A stretch of DNA of 64,000 bases from Acanthochromis polyacanthus. Lineage: Eukaryota > Chordata > Actinopteri > Pomacentridae. Position 1 is the first letter of the stretch, and the number at the start of each line of letters is the position of its first letter. Shown piece after piece: positions 1 through 14,600 of the stretch. The DNA lies in NCBI RefSeq assembly GCF_021347895.1, contig NC_067127.1, positions 20,308,984 through 20,372,983 on the forward strand, given 5' to 3'. The notes beneath the pieces are model-generated. The model saw only the letters and a program-made list of their open reading frames with translations, had not been told where the DNA came from and made no database searches. Both the position numbers and the translations under genes were made by a program.

Positions 1-3000
1 AGTCACATCTTCCTCCAAAAATGGGAAATCAAGGGGCCAAAAAAGTGAAAGGAATCAAAATGAGAGAAAATAAGTGCCAACTAATTTCTGTCGAAAGGAA
101 AGGGAGCACACCAGTTAAATAATGCTGAAGGAAAAGTCAGTCATTCAGTACTTGTATACAATAAAATAATCAGCATTAAAATTATGATATCACATATCAT
201 ATTTAACCTCAGAAACAGCCAGCAGAGTGAAACAGAGTCCCTCATCCATTACTGACAGCAAGGTGACTTCATACAGTAACAACTAAAAGTTATCGCTAGC
301 AAATATTTGATAATGAGGTGTTGCTGACTCATTAAAATCAGTTTAACTTTGGAACAATTTCAATCTTTAAATGCACAAGTGGGTCAAAAATGACCCAGTG
401 AGGTCGTTTTCCTACAATACCTTTGTAATGAAAAGTTTTTATCATTTTGTTTTCCAGCTATTCCTAAAAAAAACAAACATGTTTTTGACATCATTCCATT
501 TAATCTTTTTTATTACCTTTTTGTACTTGTAAAGCAGTTGTAATGTTTGTATTACTACGCCAGGCTCTTTATCACTGATAATAATCATATAAGAGGTGAT
601 GCACAAACTTGGAGGGGCAGAGCGCAGCAACAGCTGGAGGAAAAGAACGGAAAAATGTCAACAAAATGGATGTTGACATTCTTCTAATGCTGATCTGTGT
701 AAAAGAAAGCTTGAGCAGAACCCGGCTCATCCTGCTGCTGGCTGGCGGGTTCAGACCGAATTCATGAACACAGTTAAAGAAACAGCTGGCAAATAGTTAC
801 TGTTAAATTAGTAGCCTATGTTTGTAGAATTAAGTTAAGTCTGTGTGCTCATAAACACCACATGCTACAAGCTCAGCAGTCAAATATTTCTCTGTCTGTA
901 TGCGATTATTTTTTCCAAATGTTTCGACACACTGACTCTTTCTGCTCTTACATGCAAATGACTTGTCGCTCTTGTGGCAACAAAAATTTCTGCATCAGCT
1001 GTAGTGAAGTGTTATAATACTATAATACGTTTTCTCCTCTTCCATCATCACCTGTGTGCAAAACAGAGTCGCTCCACCCCTCATACACCAGGTATTCTGT
1101 CTGTCGGAGCTACAGACTGCAACAGGTATTTACAAATTCCAGGGCGTGTTTAATACCTCATTACTTATCAAATGTTTTATCTCAGCGACTAATGGGAGAT
1201 GGAAGAAAATCAAGTATGTAAAGGCATCCGGGTGATTTGCTGAAGGTGTCATTCAGCTCAAGTGAAACTCAACACACAGTGCTGTGGCTGTTCAGCCATT
1301 TTAATTCATTTCCTTAATAGATATAAAGAGCAAACACAACCTCCCACTACATGTATGTGTTCTAGCGACCTAAGAAGTGAGACGTTACTGCAGCAAGGCA
1401 AGTCTCAACAAACATCACATCAGTTTACATTACTGAACTGTGCTGAACTCCTCCTACAAGCCAGAGGCGCATGACTCCACAGTTACATTCCCAGCAGCAA
1501 CAACCAACCTCTTAACTCCTACAATGGCACAAATCCCAGACAAAGGAAAGGTCAGAGGTCATTAAAACACTTGGTCTTTTGTGTGTGTCCCCGAGTTTGT
1601 GTTGTCTGTTAAATTAGCTAGCTATTTACAGATTTTACTTTGATTTCTTGCTAACACAAACAGTGGAGATGAATTAAAAAGCTGCAGTCTCAGTGATCAT
1701 TAAAATGGTCTAAGAAGAATCTGGTACTAAGAGTGAGAGTCTGTACACAGCTGGGGTATATTTGTTTTATCTATATATATCATAATGATGTCTTTGCAAG
1801 TGGTGCTGTTCCTTAAATACGACAAAAAAATATCCCATACATCCCCATAGACAGCTATGATGGTACACGGGACACAACTTGGGGACACTCGCTGTGGAAC
1901 AAATTATTTAACTGCAGTTTAAAAACTCAATCCTGTTTCCTTGTCGGAGACAAATTTATAAGTAATTAATGAAATTACCACTGTTGTTCCATGTGCGAAT
2001 GCAAGCAAGTCTCTAGTTTTAGAGATGCTCATATGAATCTTGCTGGCATCTGAAGCTAAACGTATCAATAAATTCACGTTAGTCCATGCTCATAAAATAA
2101 CAGAATTGCTTTCACATTTAGGACTTGAGCTGTGTTGGAAGTAATTAATAATCATTCGTTGATTGTCGTTAATAATTCACCCGATTCAAATTTCTTGAAT
2201 GATAATGCAGAAGATGAAGGACATGTATGTCAGATAATGAATTGTAGAACAGCTGTAGCACCTCTATCTGTTCACTGAAATGGAACACTGCAGTCACCCG
2301 AGAAGGCGACAGCTCGGACTATGGGCAGTTCTGTGCTGGCAAGAAGAGAGCATTGTAGGGAGCTAAGCTAGCAATGAGTCACCATGACCAAGACTTCTGG
2401 CCAAAGGTTCACCTTTTTAAGATGAGACACACTGGGGGTCGGGGGGAATATTCGGATACAAAATTAATATCCGGATAGTGCCGTAGCGAACGAATATTCG
2501 GATATTCGGGTCCAGCCCTAAAAACCAATATAGTAAAATAAAGACAATGATGATGAATTGTCTGGGTTAAACCTCTATTACTCTAATAGCGATAGGTAAA
2601 GTACTCCCATTTGTGCAACCTTTAATAATTGAGGCATTCTGTGCAAAGGAGGACTTTCTAAATTTGATTTCACCCCTGGTGGCTGACCTTGTAATAGTAA
2701 TATCATTTCTCTTTTTGATAAAATCCCTCAGGGGCGGTGTGGCCGTCCCATTCATTTTCCTGTATGCAGGAACAGATCTAAATACACGTGATAGAATGGT
2801 GCAGCAATTAAAAACATGAGCATCTTAAACAGCATTGGATTATCACAATGATTAACTCAAAATAAGTATTGCGGTAAATATTTACAGTGGATTTGAAAAA
2901 CTGAAGAAGTTTAAGAGACTAGTCCAAGATTGCCTTGCATATTATAAAATCGGTTCATAATACTTTCTGGCCTTGCCTACATACATATTTAAGTTGATTG

Positions 3001-3630
3001 TTAATTTACTGACATTACTTAAGAGTCGCGCAAGGATTTGGGGATTTCTACTTCTGCTGGCTACTCAAAATGTCTCTCCAAAGACGACTAATCGTGTGCT
3101 AAGAAAACATTTTCAACACAAGGAATCCGTTTCTAAAACGTGTATTCCATTACGGTGTCTAAAGTATCTAAAGTCACAACGTTAATGCAACTTTACGGTA
3201 AAAAGTGGACACGGAGAAAAGTTGTATCAGGGAGTGGCAGAAAGACTACTGAGGCTTTACTTACAAAATGTGGCTGCCCGTTAGCCTAACACAACATCAG
3301 GAGGGTACATTAACCAACTAGCTGTAACTAGCCCGTATATATCACGACAACTAAACTTTTTGTAACTCCTATGGTAGTGGCTTTTCGTCGTTAAACGGGT
3401 CGTTAATTATTAACTTACGTTAAACATAACCAGGTCAGTTAACTGATACCGGTAAATCATAGGCGGATAGAGAACCGTTAGCTTAGTCGGCCTGCGTTAG
3501 CAAATGGAGTCAACGACTGCGGTGGCCAGTTAACCAAAGTTAGTCGTCATATTAGACACCAAGCTGACGTACTTTTATCTAAGCTGGCAACAGCTTTATC
3601 CGAAACTTGCTAACAGTTAAGCTAGCTCAC
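1..3630 (-). other. degs1 intron 1 (incomplete)
   Basis: No exon was recognised here. The sequence is AT-rich and non-coding. It contains a MITE-like stretch near 366-420 with a GGGTCAAAAATGACCC palindrome, and near 2445-2520 a repeat terminus rich in CGAATATTCGGATATTCGGG. The short open frames have no recognisable similarity or splice context. Confidence 0.7.
366..420. repeat. MITE-like terminus with GGGTCAAAAATGACCC palindrome
   Basis: A short stretch contains an inverted GGGTCA/TGACCC pair spaced by AAAA, then GTGAGGTCGTTTTCCTACAA. The same GGGTCA-TGACCC theme recurs next to the ends of the TTAA-bordered elements near 37.7, 41.6 and 44.1 kb. The other end of this element was not located. 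Confidence 0.4.
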
Positions 3631-3712
3631 CCAGAATCTCTTTTCTCCTGTCGGCATGCGGCTGGTCCGTGTAAACCCATTCGTAGTCTTCGCGGGCGAC
3701 TCGGTTCCCCAT
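3631..3712 (-). CDS. degs1: degs1 coding exon 1 (sphingolipid delta-4 desaturase), partial gene
   Basis: This is the first coding exon of dihydroceramide desaturase 1, the ER membrane enzyme that puts the 4,5-trans double bond into dihydroceramide to make ceramide. Reading from the ATG at 3712 gives 27 codons beginning [20 protein letters not shown] and ending RRKEIL. This is the characteristic DEGS N-terminus, including the Gly2 used for N-myristoylation in the family. The exon ends in phase 1 just before a GTGAGC donor (3630-3629), as expected for a following Ala codon. The histidine-box catalytic exons are not in the window and must lie left of base 1, so 1-3630 is intron 1. fbxo28 lies upstream in the same orientation, as in human. 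degs2 is the main alternative, but the N-terminus and the fbxo28 neighbour favour degs1. Confidence 0.92.
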
Positions 3713-6700
3713 CTTTGTGGTTACTGCCGTTCAACAACTGACTCAGACTAACAATTATCTGGAAATCACAAGATCGCTGTTTGAAAGGAACTTATGTAAT
3801 TCTCCACCTCTTCTCTCCTCATACTGTGGGCCCGCCTGCCTGCCTGACCTGCCCCAAAGCGCTCCTCCTACCAGCTGGGTGTCACTGTGTAACAAGTCCG
3901 CTCTGTTACGAAGTACCGGCCTTTTGTTAGCTGCAGCAAGCTAATGCTATTCCTCCACCGAACTTGAATACATCAAGTTGTTTTTAAAAAAACTGTTTAT
4001 TTGTTTTATTTTTTCCAATTGTTTTCTATATTTCAGTCTTATAGGGTTAAATACATAAGACATTTTATTGATTAATAATAATTACAATAGTAATTTATGG
4101 CAATTTAATAGTTTATTATAAACATACAATTTAGTGTTCTTTATCATTATTGCTATTTTTATATCATTAAGATTTTTAAAATAAAAGCATCATTGAGCAA
4201 CAATGATTCTGTTTTTTATACATACATGCATATATATTTATACATATTTGCATTGGGCCTCTAAATTGAACTAAAACTAACAATTTTTTTTTCTTGTTAG
4301 CTTTTGTAAGTTTGTGAGGGCTATTTTTGTTAAAGATTGATTGCTAATGTAGTAGAGGTATTTTTTCCTTTGTTATTTTTGAAACTTGTCATAACAAAAC
4401 GTGTTGCCAAACCTCTGAGAAGCCTGTTTGAATTTGTGTCTGTGGTTATAGATACTATTTTGAAATATAACAATTTTCCATCCATACAGAGGAAGCATAC
4501 TTTAAATGTACTGAAATTATAAAGCATCTTTGAGTAAACTTTGAGTATATTTGAGCATCTCATTGCTGGGCCAAGTGTCATCCTGTTTACATTCTGAAAA
4601 TATAAAGTGGCAGTATGAAAAACAATAAAGACTTATTGAAGATGAAAATGAAGCTCATATCTCATAATGAGCCATGGGTGATGAAACTTAGGCAAATGTT
4701 TTATGAATATTGGTTGAGTGCACTTAGATTTAGATTACGAGATTACATTTAGATCTGAGAACGTCTTTAAAGAAATTGGTGCATTTTACAGTTTGTTTGA
4801 GCTTATGTAACCTCACAGCACTCGTTAGCTTATTTAAGCGCAGGTCTGCTGCTGGTGCAGAACATGAAAACACTAGAACTTTCCTGATCTGATAAGGAAC
4901 AAGAAAATTGCATAAACAAGAAAATTATGGCATGACAATGGATACAATCTCCTGAACATGGACATGCAACCCAGGAATTGATCCGTAATCATTGGATGGA
5001 ATGTTCTGTTACATGACCTCTACATGAAGAAAAAAAAGTGAAATCAGAAAAGTTGGAGTGAAAATGGGGTCATGGAATGTGGATTGTACTTTAAACTCAT
5101 CTTTCTTTTGTCTGCAGCATGGGCTAGTGAATAATTCTGTGCCTTTGTGTTTTGTTTGGGATTAAGAAACACAGGATGCACATTATATATAAAAGTCAGA
5201 AGTAGTACCTAACCCCACACATGCACAGACAGAGCATGCAAACTCCATGTAGAAAGATCCCGGGAAGGCTCGGATGTGAAGCAAGGATCTTCTAGTTACA
5301 AAGCGAAAGTGCTATGATGATATAAAGTACCCCACAAAATTACTGTGGTCGCAGAACATTACCAGTAAAAACAAACCAAAGAGTGTAAACATACAGACAT
5401 ATGTGGATATGTTAAGCTTAGATTTAATAGGTTTGATTTGTACATTTGTAACAGTAATGTGTGCAACAAATTCTTACAGTTTGCCCCCAGTTGGCCAACT
5501 CAAAGGATTCTTGGTATACATAGATGAAATATTTCACAATCTACACTTTAAAGTACATAAAGATTACCGTACAATTTTCTAAACTGAGACGCAGTCTCAA
5601 ATTAAGCCGCTAGAATATATCTTCATGTGTTTTGCTGGCCAGTGTCATTACACTAGTATTCACCAAGATGGGAACTGCAATTCCAAAATGTCTTCACCAA
5701 AAGTTCATGCCATGAGTGGTTCAGGTCATCCAAACTACAGAAATGCTTAAAACAAAGAAAAAAAGTGCAGCCACAATATGGGCCCACAGCTAACTTAGCA
5801 TCACAAGGCAAGAGACACATTTGTACAGGAGAGTAAAGACTGCCAGTGCACAGAGATGACCTTTTTAAAAATATGTGGGAAAACTAACGTCACTCTCAGC
5901 CATTCTACTGAGCAGCAGCTTCTTTTAATATTTCCAGAACCCCTCTACTATTACTGCAAACCAGGCGTACACTATGGTGATTCCCTTACACTACTTGACA
6001 TAACATAAAGGGTCAAAAACTTTCAGCATTTTTTCAGTTCCCACTGGTGGTATCTATTTATGTAGTCAGGCAACATTTAATCTGCTTCCCTTATCGTTTT
6101 GGTATCAGGCAGACATCTTTGAAATAGATAACTGCATGGCATTTCATCACACGCGCAGATTTTTTTTCCCCACATTGGTACTCTTATTTTTTAGAACCAT
6201 GTTTTTCATTGTTTTCACTGATTGACAGCTAATCCAAGAATTGAGGAGTGTTTATATGATGATGCGATTCACAGATTCTAATAACTCAACAAAAACTATG
6301 CGTTAAACTTCATTGACGATGTCGGAAATATGATTAAACTCAACTTTTATGACTGAAGGATAAGGTGCAGGTGAAAGCTATGTAAAGAAGCTTGGAGGTG
6401 GACCTTGACTTAAGATTTTGGAAATGAATCAAGGTCTGTGTTGTCATTTTTCTCCAGCACTTTCAATCACATCTTTTAGTTTTCAAACAAAATGCAAACT
6501 AGCTTTTCCAGAGTTTTCATCAACATCTAAAGTTCTTCACCAGCATCTGAGTTTTCACAGTTGCAACAAACAAAATGAAAGCTCTAGAAGAAGCTAGTGC
6601 ACCTTGACTACAGATATTCTGCCAGCCTGGAGAACAATAGTTTCAACAAATCATTGACATGATAATCATTAACATGGTAAGTAGCTGCTCGGTCTACCTC

Positions 6701-8629
6701 TCTGATTTTGATCAACTCATTTTAGCGGACAAAAGAGAAATTTCATCCCAACATGTCTACATGAGCAGCTGCTAGTTTGCTTGTTTATTACACCTTGAAA
6801 ATCAAAGCAAGTCATGACGTCTGAGTGAAATGAATGGAAATCAATAGCTGTCCAGAAAGTTGAGACGACACACAAAAATTAATGCTTGACAAACTTGGTA
6901 AAAAATATTTAGCTGTATGTTGTTAGTAGAAAGTAGGCGGAATATGTGAATTATGTAAAAAGACTAGCATTTTCCTCAAAGAACGGATGCCAAACACGGT
7001 TTTGCTACCAAGGGTAGTTGTAAACGTTCTTTGTCCTCCTTAGCACAGCACATACTGTAGTGTCTCCATAAAAGCAAAGCATGTACATCAGGTGGTTTCA
7101 GGCACACCAGACCCATAAATGATCTGTTCTTGCTGGAGAACTGCTAAAGACGTGATTAGTTTCTCACGGCACGGCCAGTGGGTTCTGCTGTCACTGCTGC
7201 ATTATGAAGGATCAGAGACTATGATATATGTCAGTAGTTGCTGAGGCACAGTGGAAAAGAAAAACCGTTGACAAACATCTAAATCTATCCCTGGCAAGAG
7301 CCAAAAGGTGGCACATGGACTAATGCTATCCAAACACCGCCCTCTTCCTTAATTTAGATCCCGTGCTTCCTGTTTATGATTCAACCACTAACTAAGCAAC
7401 CATTTTGGATACAATAAAAACAATTACCGACTAGATGATTTATATTACCCTTAGGCAAACTCTGAGGAAGCTAGTGTGAAGGAAATTAATGCTTGTGGAT
7501 TTAGAACCAAAGTGAAGACCCAATATGAATTCTCTGATGACCAACAACATCCAACAATCAGGAGTTTAACTTGTCATTCAAGGATCGCCATACTCTGTAT
7601 GTTTACTGCGATATCCTTCAGCTTCTTTTAAGATGTTTCTAAAATAAAATGTCTTTTGTAGATTTTACTTGAGAAACAGTAACTGCATTAATCACATGTA
7701 TAATGTGACTCCTATTAGCTACAGTCCCTGACTATCTGAATTTCCTTTTTTTTTTGCACACACAAGCCTTCCAGTCTTCTCACTGAAAAGCTGTAATCAT
7801 TTTAATGTAACTTTCAATAAATACTCTTCTTGCAAATGGCCACCCACCTCCCTGTATTCTGATTTAGTTAAGTGACTAAGATTCCTTGCAAAGATTAGGT
7901 TCTTGTCAACAAATTCCACGTGCAGAGTCAAACCAACAATGAACCTATTCCACAAAAACACAAATATATTATTTGGCTAAAGTCTAATATATCCCATTCC
8001 TTTGTGAAACAGCGCTCCATTATTGTGCAAAACAAAAAAAAGTCACACTGGGTGACATGTTCTTGCATTACCACAAACTGAGTTTAACTCATTCTCACAT
8101 GCACTGTTCTGATGCCTGAAAAACTCATTAGAGCACCGACTGTGTTCTCTACTGAGAATAGTCCAAAATAAATGAAAAAAAGTTCTTGTTAGGAACTGCA
8201 ATTTTCAGCTGCTTTAAAAATGAAACAATATATTTCTGAGACGTAGCGAAAGTTTATCATTTCAGTTGTTAGGCATTGATAGTTGGAGTGCTTTCTTGGA
8301 ATTTGTTGACAAAAAAAAAAACAGAAACAAAAAAAAACAGAATAACACCCGGCTTTAACAGTCCTTTAGCAATACGAAACGATCAAATGTTGACCCCGTT
8401 AATGTTATGCAAAGTCCTGGATGACATTCTGTGCTCAGTGTTTTAGCGGCAAGCAGCTGCGAGTCATTTAACACTACTGTTTGATCCAACACCACAACAG
8501 GTGTCTGCATCACGGTGTGCGTGTGATGCATGTTGGTGGGGTGGAGGTTGGCATAGGGCATTGGGCATAAGGTGTGATCAGTCGGACCCTAAAATCAAAA
8601 AGAAAACTTAGACTAAATGACAGAGTCTT
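3713..8629. other. degs1-fbxo28 intergenic region
   Basis: No coding exon is seen. The first ~250 bases carry the presumed degs1 5' UTR and promoter on the minus strand. 5217-5310 matches the head half of the tRNA-derived SINE. The remainder is unique-looking AT-rich sequence, and the part near 8629 must contain the fbxo28 3' UTR, whose end I cannot place. A+T-rich tracts at 4000-4300 are low complexity. Confidence 0.6.
5217..5310 (-). mobile_element. tRNA-derived SINE fragment
   Basis: This stretch reads AGAGCATGCAAACTCCATGT, then AGAAAGATCCCGGGAAG, and ends with GCGAAAGTGCT. It is the inverted form of the head and central part of the SINE that is complete at 18042-18397. Only about 95 bases remain and the tail is missing. 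Confidence 0.7.
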
Positions 8630-11600
8630 TTATTTCTTGCTGCGCAGCCGTTTGGATTGTCGTGGAAGGTCTGCGCTCTTTCTGGTGCGTTTGAGCGATG
8701 AGCCTGCCACACCCTCTGGCTCTGTGGGTGCGGCCGAGCTGCCACTTGCCAACACAGTAGCAGATGTGCTGGAAACAGTGGAAGACGCAGCAGAAGCGCT
8801 GGATGTGGAGGGGACAGCCGTTGCAGGTCTGGGTCCTCCCATAGCTGCAGCACTACTGTCCATCAGTTCGCGGAGCTTGTGTTCTAGCTCGGCAAGGCGG
8901 GCGTTTTGCTCACCGATCACCTGGGTTTGTTCCAGCAACTTCTGCTCCTGGTCTTGCAGCTGCTTCTGCTGCTCCAGTTGCTTGACTCGGATTTCCTGCA
9001 TCTCTCTGCGCAGTACCGTCATCGACGCCCCGTTCACCTTCACCTGCTGCTGCACCTTGGTCATCTCAGAGCGTGAGGGGGTATTCTTAGCCAACAGGGA
9101 CATGGTGGTCAAGGAGGTAGATGGACCTGCAACTGAGAGAAAAGGACAAAGGTTTAAAGGTCTTCAGAATTCCACTGCTTATCAAATATTATCAGTCAAA
9201 TCATTGGTCGCTACCTACAGATGCACAAAAAACTCTGGACCACTGTCACGTCCAACATTAACCCTTTAAGCTTCAGTGTACCGCTGGCGGTACACCTACT
9301 AATTTGCATAGGAATTTCAAGAATGTCCGACGGCTGCAAACCCGATTATACAAACACTATACGCTGATGGAAAGCTTAGATTCTCATGAATCCGCCGGTA
9401 TAAACCACTTTCAGATGCGATTACCACAGGGGGTGAGAAAAACACATTTGTCCGACAAAAACGAATATTCATCCATCCGTCCAATATTCCCTGTATTTTT
9501 CATAATTTTTTTATTTAAAAATAGAATATTAGCGATTTTTTGTACTGAAAACGGCTGGAATTGACTGAAGCTTAAAGGGTTAAGAGAATGATCTTTTGCA
9601 TTCTGGGAGGTGCTTTACGGCCAATACATGTTTTCCCACATCCACACAAGTAAACATGACAGTAATCTGATCATTAAAACCCAAATCTGTAAGCATCCAT
9701 GTGGACCTCTATGTGGATGTCAGTGTCCAGCTCAATATTTATGACGACGCAAAACGTGGTTTGTAGTTTGGTATGAGGAAAGACTGTGTTTGATTAGATT
9801 CTCTGTCATCCACACCTCATCAATAAAAGCACTGTGATTGAAATAGTGGCTGCAGGACTTTAGAGCTGATAACCTCCTTTTGATCCAAAATGATGCAGGC
9901 AGAGTTCTGACAGGAACCAGTAAGAGAGATCAGATTTCTCCCACATTAGCTTCTCTTTATTGGCTCCCTGTAAAATCCAGGACAAAATTTAAAATCCTGC
10001 TTCTCACATATAAAACTCTTAATGACTAAGCTGCATATCATCTTAAAGACCTTATTGTACCGTATCATTCCAACAGAGCCCTTACTCTCTCAGACTGCAG
10101 GTTTACTTGTGTTTTTGTTTTTTACTTGGAACAGACAATTTATCTATATTACCAGAGACTCCAGATGTAGAATAGGAGGTAGAGCCTTCAGTCATCAGGC
10201 TCCTCCAGTACATCTTTAGTGCTTCATTTGAAAATTATTGTGGTTGTGTACAGAGCCGAGATGCTAAAAATTGTGTCAATGTCCAAATATTTGTGTACCC
10301 GACTTTACCTTGCAGTATCAACTGATCCAGATACCATGAATTGGCCTGAAAGGTGCTGAACGTTTAAGGTGTCGGGCCACCTTTAAAACATCTACAAAGC
10401 ATCCTGGCACTGATTCTTGAAGTCCATGGAACTTTACTAAAGGGATGGAACAATATTCTTGGAAAAGATATGCCCTTATTGAGAGCTTTAATAATGTTTT
10501 GGAGATCACTGCCTTACATGTTGTTTGAAAAAAATCCCCCATACGTGATCAACTGGATTTAGACCTGGTGACTTTGGGATACGGAGGGAGCATGGCTGGG
10601 CTTTGTTCATGTAACCAGAGTTTTGTGATTTCCTATTGCTATAATAATGTGTTTATAACCAGTACATATTGATGTAGGAAAACTAAAGAAAAAACAATGC
10701 CTGTGATTGCACTACAATCAAAATATGCATGTATGGAAGCTGACCATTCGAATCATTACTTAACTATTATCATATTTTTAACATGTTGTCGATGGTTTTT
10801 AAATATCATCATTGTCAAGACCGACAGACTGCAACACCCATTATTCACATCATTGTCATACTCATCCAACCACTCAGCGACCCCTCCTGCCCTGTGGATG
10901 AAGGCGTTGCCATCCTGTGAGACAGCACTCCCATGAGGACAGAAATGTTTCAGCATTTCAAAGGCGATCACTCAGAACAGCTATTTATTGATTTGCACCC
11001 TTTGGCCCTTCAATCTGAATCACCTGTACCTGGTAAGCATTTTTATACACGTCACACAGCATGACTGGATGTTAACTGCTTAGTTCTACCATGCAGTGTG
11101 CCTATGTGGCAGCATCTGCATTTGCTGTGTTTCTCCACAAATTTATTGAGGTTACAGTCACACATGGACTGAGCAACCATCGACACACACAGGGAGGGAC
11201 ACCCACACTCCTACATACACATGGATGGTCCAGACACAAGGCTGTGCTCTTTTTGCAGATCTTTTATCAGGGTTGAAACCCCGAAGGGACAGAATCCAAT
11301 CGTGTTTGTGCTGGTTCTATTACAGGGTGCAAGTTGGTATACAGCACTTCCGCAATACTGCACAGGTACAAAGTTCTACTACAAAAGGGCAATGTTGCCA
11401 TTAACAGCAGGACATTTGCCAAAGCCCATGGATAATGTGCAAACCATCCACAAAAGTTAAGTGAGAGCATGACTTAGCAAACCTGGAGTTCAATCAATGA
11501 AACAAAACCGTGTAACATAACTGTTTAAATTATTTAGTAAAATTTGTATTAGCTAGTAGAAGGGAGGAAATGCTTTCAGAACAATGATTGCTGCAAAAGT

Positions 11601-14600
11601 GAAAATAAGCTGCCAGTGTTAAATCAGCAACTGCTGGTTACATTTCTTTTTTTGTGAATCTTTGAGTTACTTTATGAAACCAGAAAAGAAAAACGTCAAG
11701 TACCTGGTGCAGAGCCAATAAGGCGGCCAGACAGGTCAGCCCCCGGCAGCTTCTTCTTCAGGATGGGGACAATCTTCTCATCAAAGTACTCCATGGCCAT
11801 AGAGGAGATATCCCTCAACTCCTGCAGAACCTCATGAGCTCGCTGGGGGGCTCGGGTGGAGTTCACGTAGCGCAGCACACGGTAAATCTCATCTATCACC
11901 TGATAACACACACATCAAAACATGATCAAAAACAAAGAAAAACAACCCAAGACACAAAAGAAAAGACTGAAACTAGCTTATTTAACTTCGAAGGAAATGT
12001 AGTTCAGCCTTTCTTTAAAAAAAATACATATTTTGCAATCTAAACACCAAATAGTTGTCTACATTTAAGTCAAAACATGTACAACAAAAATGTGCTCAAT
12101 TAGGTGAGATGTTAAATTTAACTAGTGCAGGATCAGCACAGACAGCAAGGAAACGATGTGCATGTCAAAGAAGTTGATGTCACAGTATTACAAGGTTCAC
12201 TGAGCATTGTGAGGACAATTCGAATCTCTTACTCCAACTCACTGTTCACTGTTGTGGCCGTTGCATGTCATTTCACACTAAAAGTGGCATCATTATTGCT
12301 GACACATGCTGCGCTTTGGTATCATTTTAGTGGTCACAGTTTACAAGAGGAAAGATCACTATTCCAAGCATAACAACATCTTGAAGCAAAGACCTCTTTG
12401 TTCATCTGGAAAAGTAAAAGGTTTCTGTAAAGTCTTGCTTGATTACTATAAAGAGCTGAACTTTCAAGAGCAATATCTGCAAGAGTAACAAAATGGCATT
12501 CAAAATAACAATGGGATTTGTAATCAAATGACATAACTTCCTTCAACAGGATGTTATGCAGCTCACTTCATTTGATGGTAGGTGAAGTATTAGCACTAGT
12601 ATTTTGCATTTTCAAATTTGCTACAGCCCACCATATTATGAGAGAAAGGGGGTGAAGGTCAAGGAACATTCGCAGTGAGATAATTTCAACATAAACATTT
12701 TTGCCACAGCATGATACTCTCACATTGTATCCTTCACACCTTTCAAGTAGTTCATCAATTATAGTATCTGTTGGCTTAATCTGATCTTTCTCCAAGTAAC
12801 ATTTCTTCATAGACTTATTTATCTTGTTTACAAGATAGGCCCAAATTATTGCCATCTTCAACACAAGGCCAGAATTTAAAGAATAGAGAGACCAAGCAAA
12901 ACTGTGACTAACTTGCTGTTGCACTCCAAACAAGCCTTGTAACGAGGCTTTTCCACTGGTCTTCTTGTAAATAAATGGTAAATGGTTGTATTTATATAGA
13001 TAAGTCACATTCACCCATTCACGCACACATTTCTGCCTGTAAAAACCCTACAGCTGCTGTTATGCGTGTCAGAGGCAGTGAGCTAACCTTTCCAGGGATG
13101 AAGCAGCAGAGGTTGGAGTCGACATATTTCATGAAGGTCATGTTGAGCAGTGAAAGGCGCGTCTCCACAGCAGCCAGGATGTCAGCGTGACGGGCCAGTG
13201 AATGGTTTCTCCGCTCCGACTCTCGTCTGGAGACAAACCATGGTAAACACATTGGTGAAGACAACTTCTTTTAAAGTTTAATGTATAAAACATATAATTG
13301 TTAAACACAGGTTCACTGACAGCAGGACAAGTCCATTCCGGAGACAGATAGAGAGATATGTATGTCTCTGGAGCTAGGATGGGTGACAGGACCATGTACT
13401 ACTAGCACCCAAGAAACATGATCAGATTGAGAAAACTGATGACACATCTGGTCCATTTGGGTACAAAAACTCTACCCTCACAATCCTGGTCCTCTTCATC
13501 CTTGCCAGTGGTGAATCTAAGCCTCACTTAGCATCAAACACACAGGCTGAATCATTTAATTGGCCTCCAATTTATGATATGTGTTTAGTGAGAATAGTAC
13601 ACATGGACTCAATTTGATCAAGGGATGAGAAAAACGCACAGCAACTTCAACGATTTAATGGATCTACTCCAAACATCTTAGTGTTTGATAACACAGGACA
13701 TTTTGAAAGGTCTGTGGAGTCTAGTGGGTCATAGCTGTTTTGGCAACACAAGGGGGACCTACGCAATATTATGCTTACCGGTGCATCTACCGATTTATTT
13801 TGCCTGATGCTGACCCTCTGTAATACCAACACCAACCACCAGGGGTTAAAATACCCTCAGTTAGAAAATGGTAAAAGACTGAACCCTAAACCAGTCTTCT
13901 AAAGGTTCCGTCTGAAATGTGTGATGTTACAATGCCCATATTAGTTCACGGTGAAGAAAAACCTCAACAGTGACGAACATGCTTGGCTTGCATCAGTGAG
14001 ATACTAACCTCGGCAGCTGGGCTTTAACTTGCCTCTGGCACAGGCTGTGGTAACGCTCCACTTTCAGGAAGCCCTGATTCAGGACTCGCTGGCAGATCAT
14101 ATCCATGCGCTTGCACACCTGGAGAAGTCAGATGAGAGAGGTTCTGAGTACGAAAATGAACAGAAGAGTGTCGTACTTCTGCTTCAAGCGATCCAGGGAG
14201 TGGGGTGTATTTTAACATTTTTCCAAGACCAAAACAGGAAGATGTTTGCCAACCTAGGCTTCATACCACAGTTGTTTGGATAGAGGGCAGTGAGTCCAGT
14301 CCTTAGTATCAGAATTCTAGCAAACAGTACGAGAGGAAATGTTGGACTGCATACGTGACTTTAAAAACACAGTAAGATTTGCTGATAATTGCAGTCCCTT
14401 TCTCTTCTCTTATTAATTAATTAAATAATACTAAAGTCTGACATGCAAACTCACAGGCTTACTGGGAACACGCTGACAGACCCAAAGAGGCTAGAAGAAA
14501 GAGCGAGATTCTTTGCTTGAAGTTACTTTAAAGTCCCAAGGCTCAGTCCATTAAAGGGATTTCTTGTTTTGTCCCAATCCTTTAATACAAACCATCTTCT

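Noticed and set aside
8574..9269. 231-codon plus-strand frame opposite fbxo28 exon 5
   Set aside because: It is the antisense shadow of the fbxo28 last exon, whose minus frame has clear family identity and splice phase.
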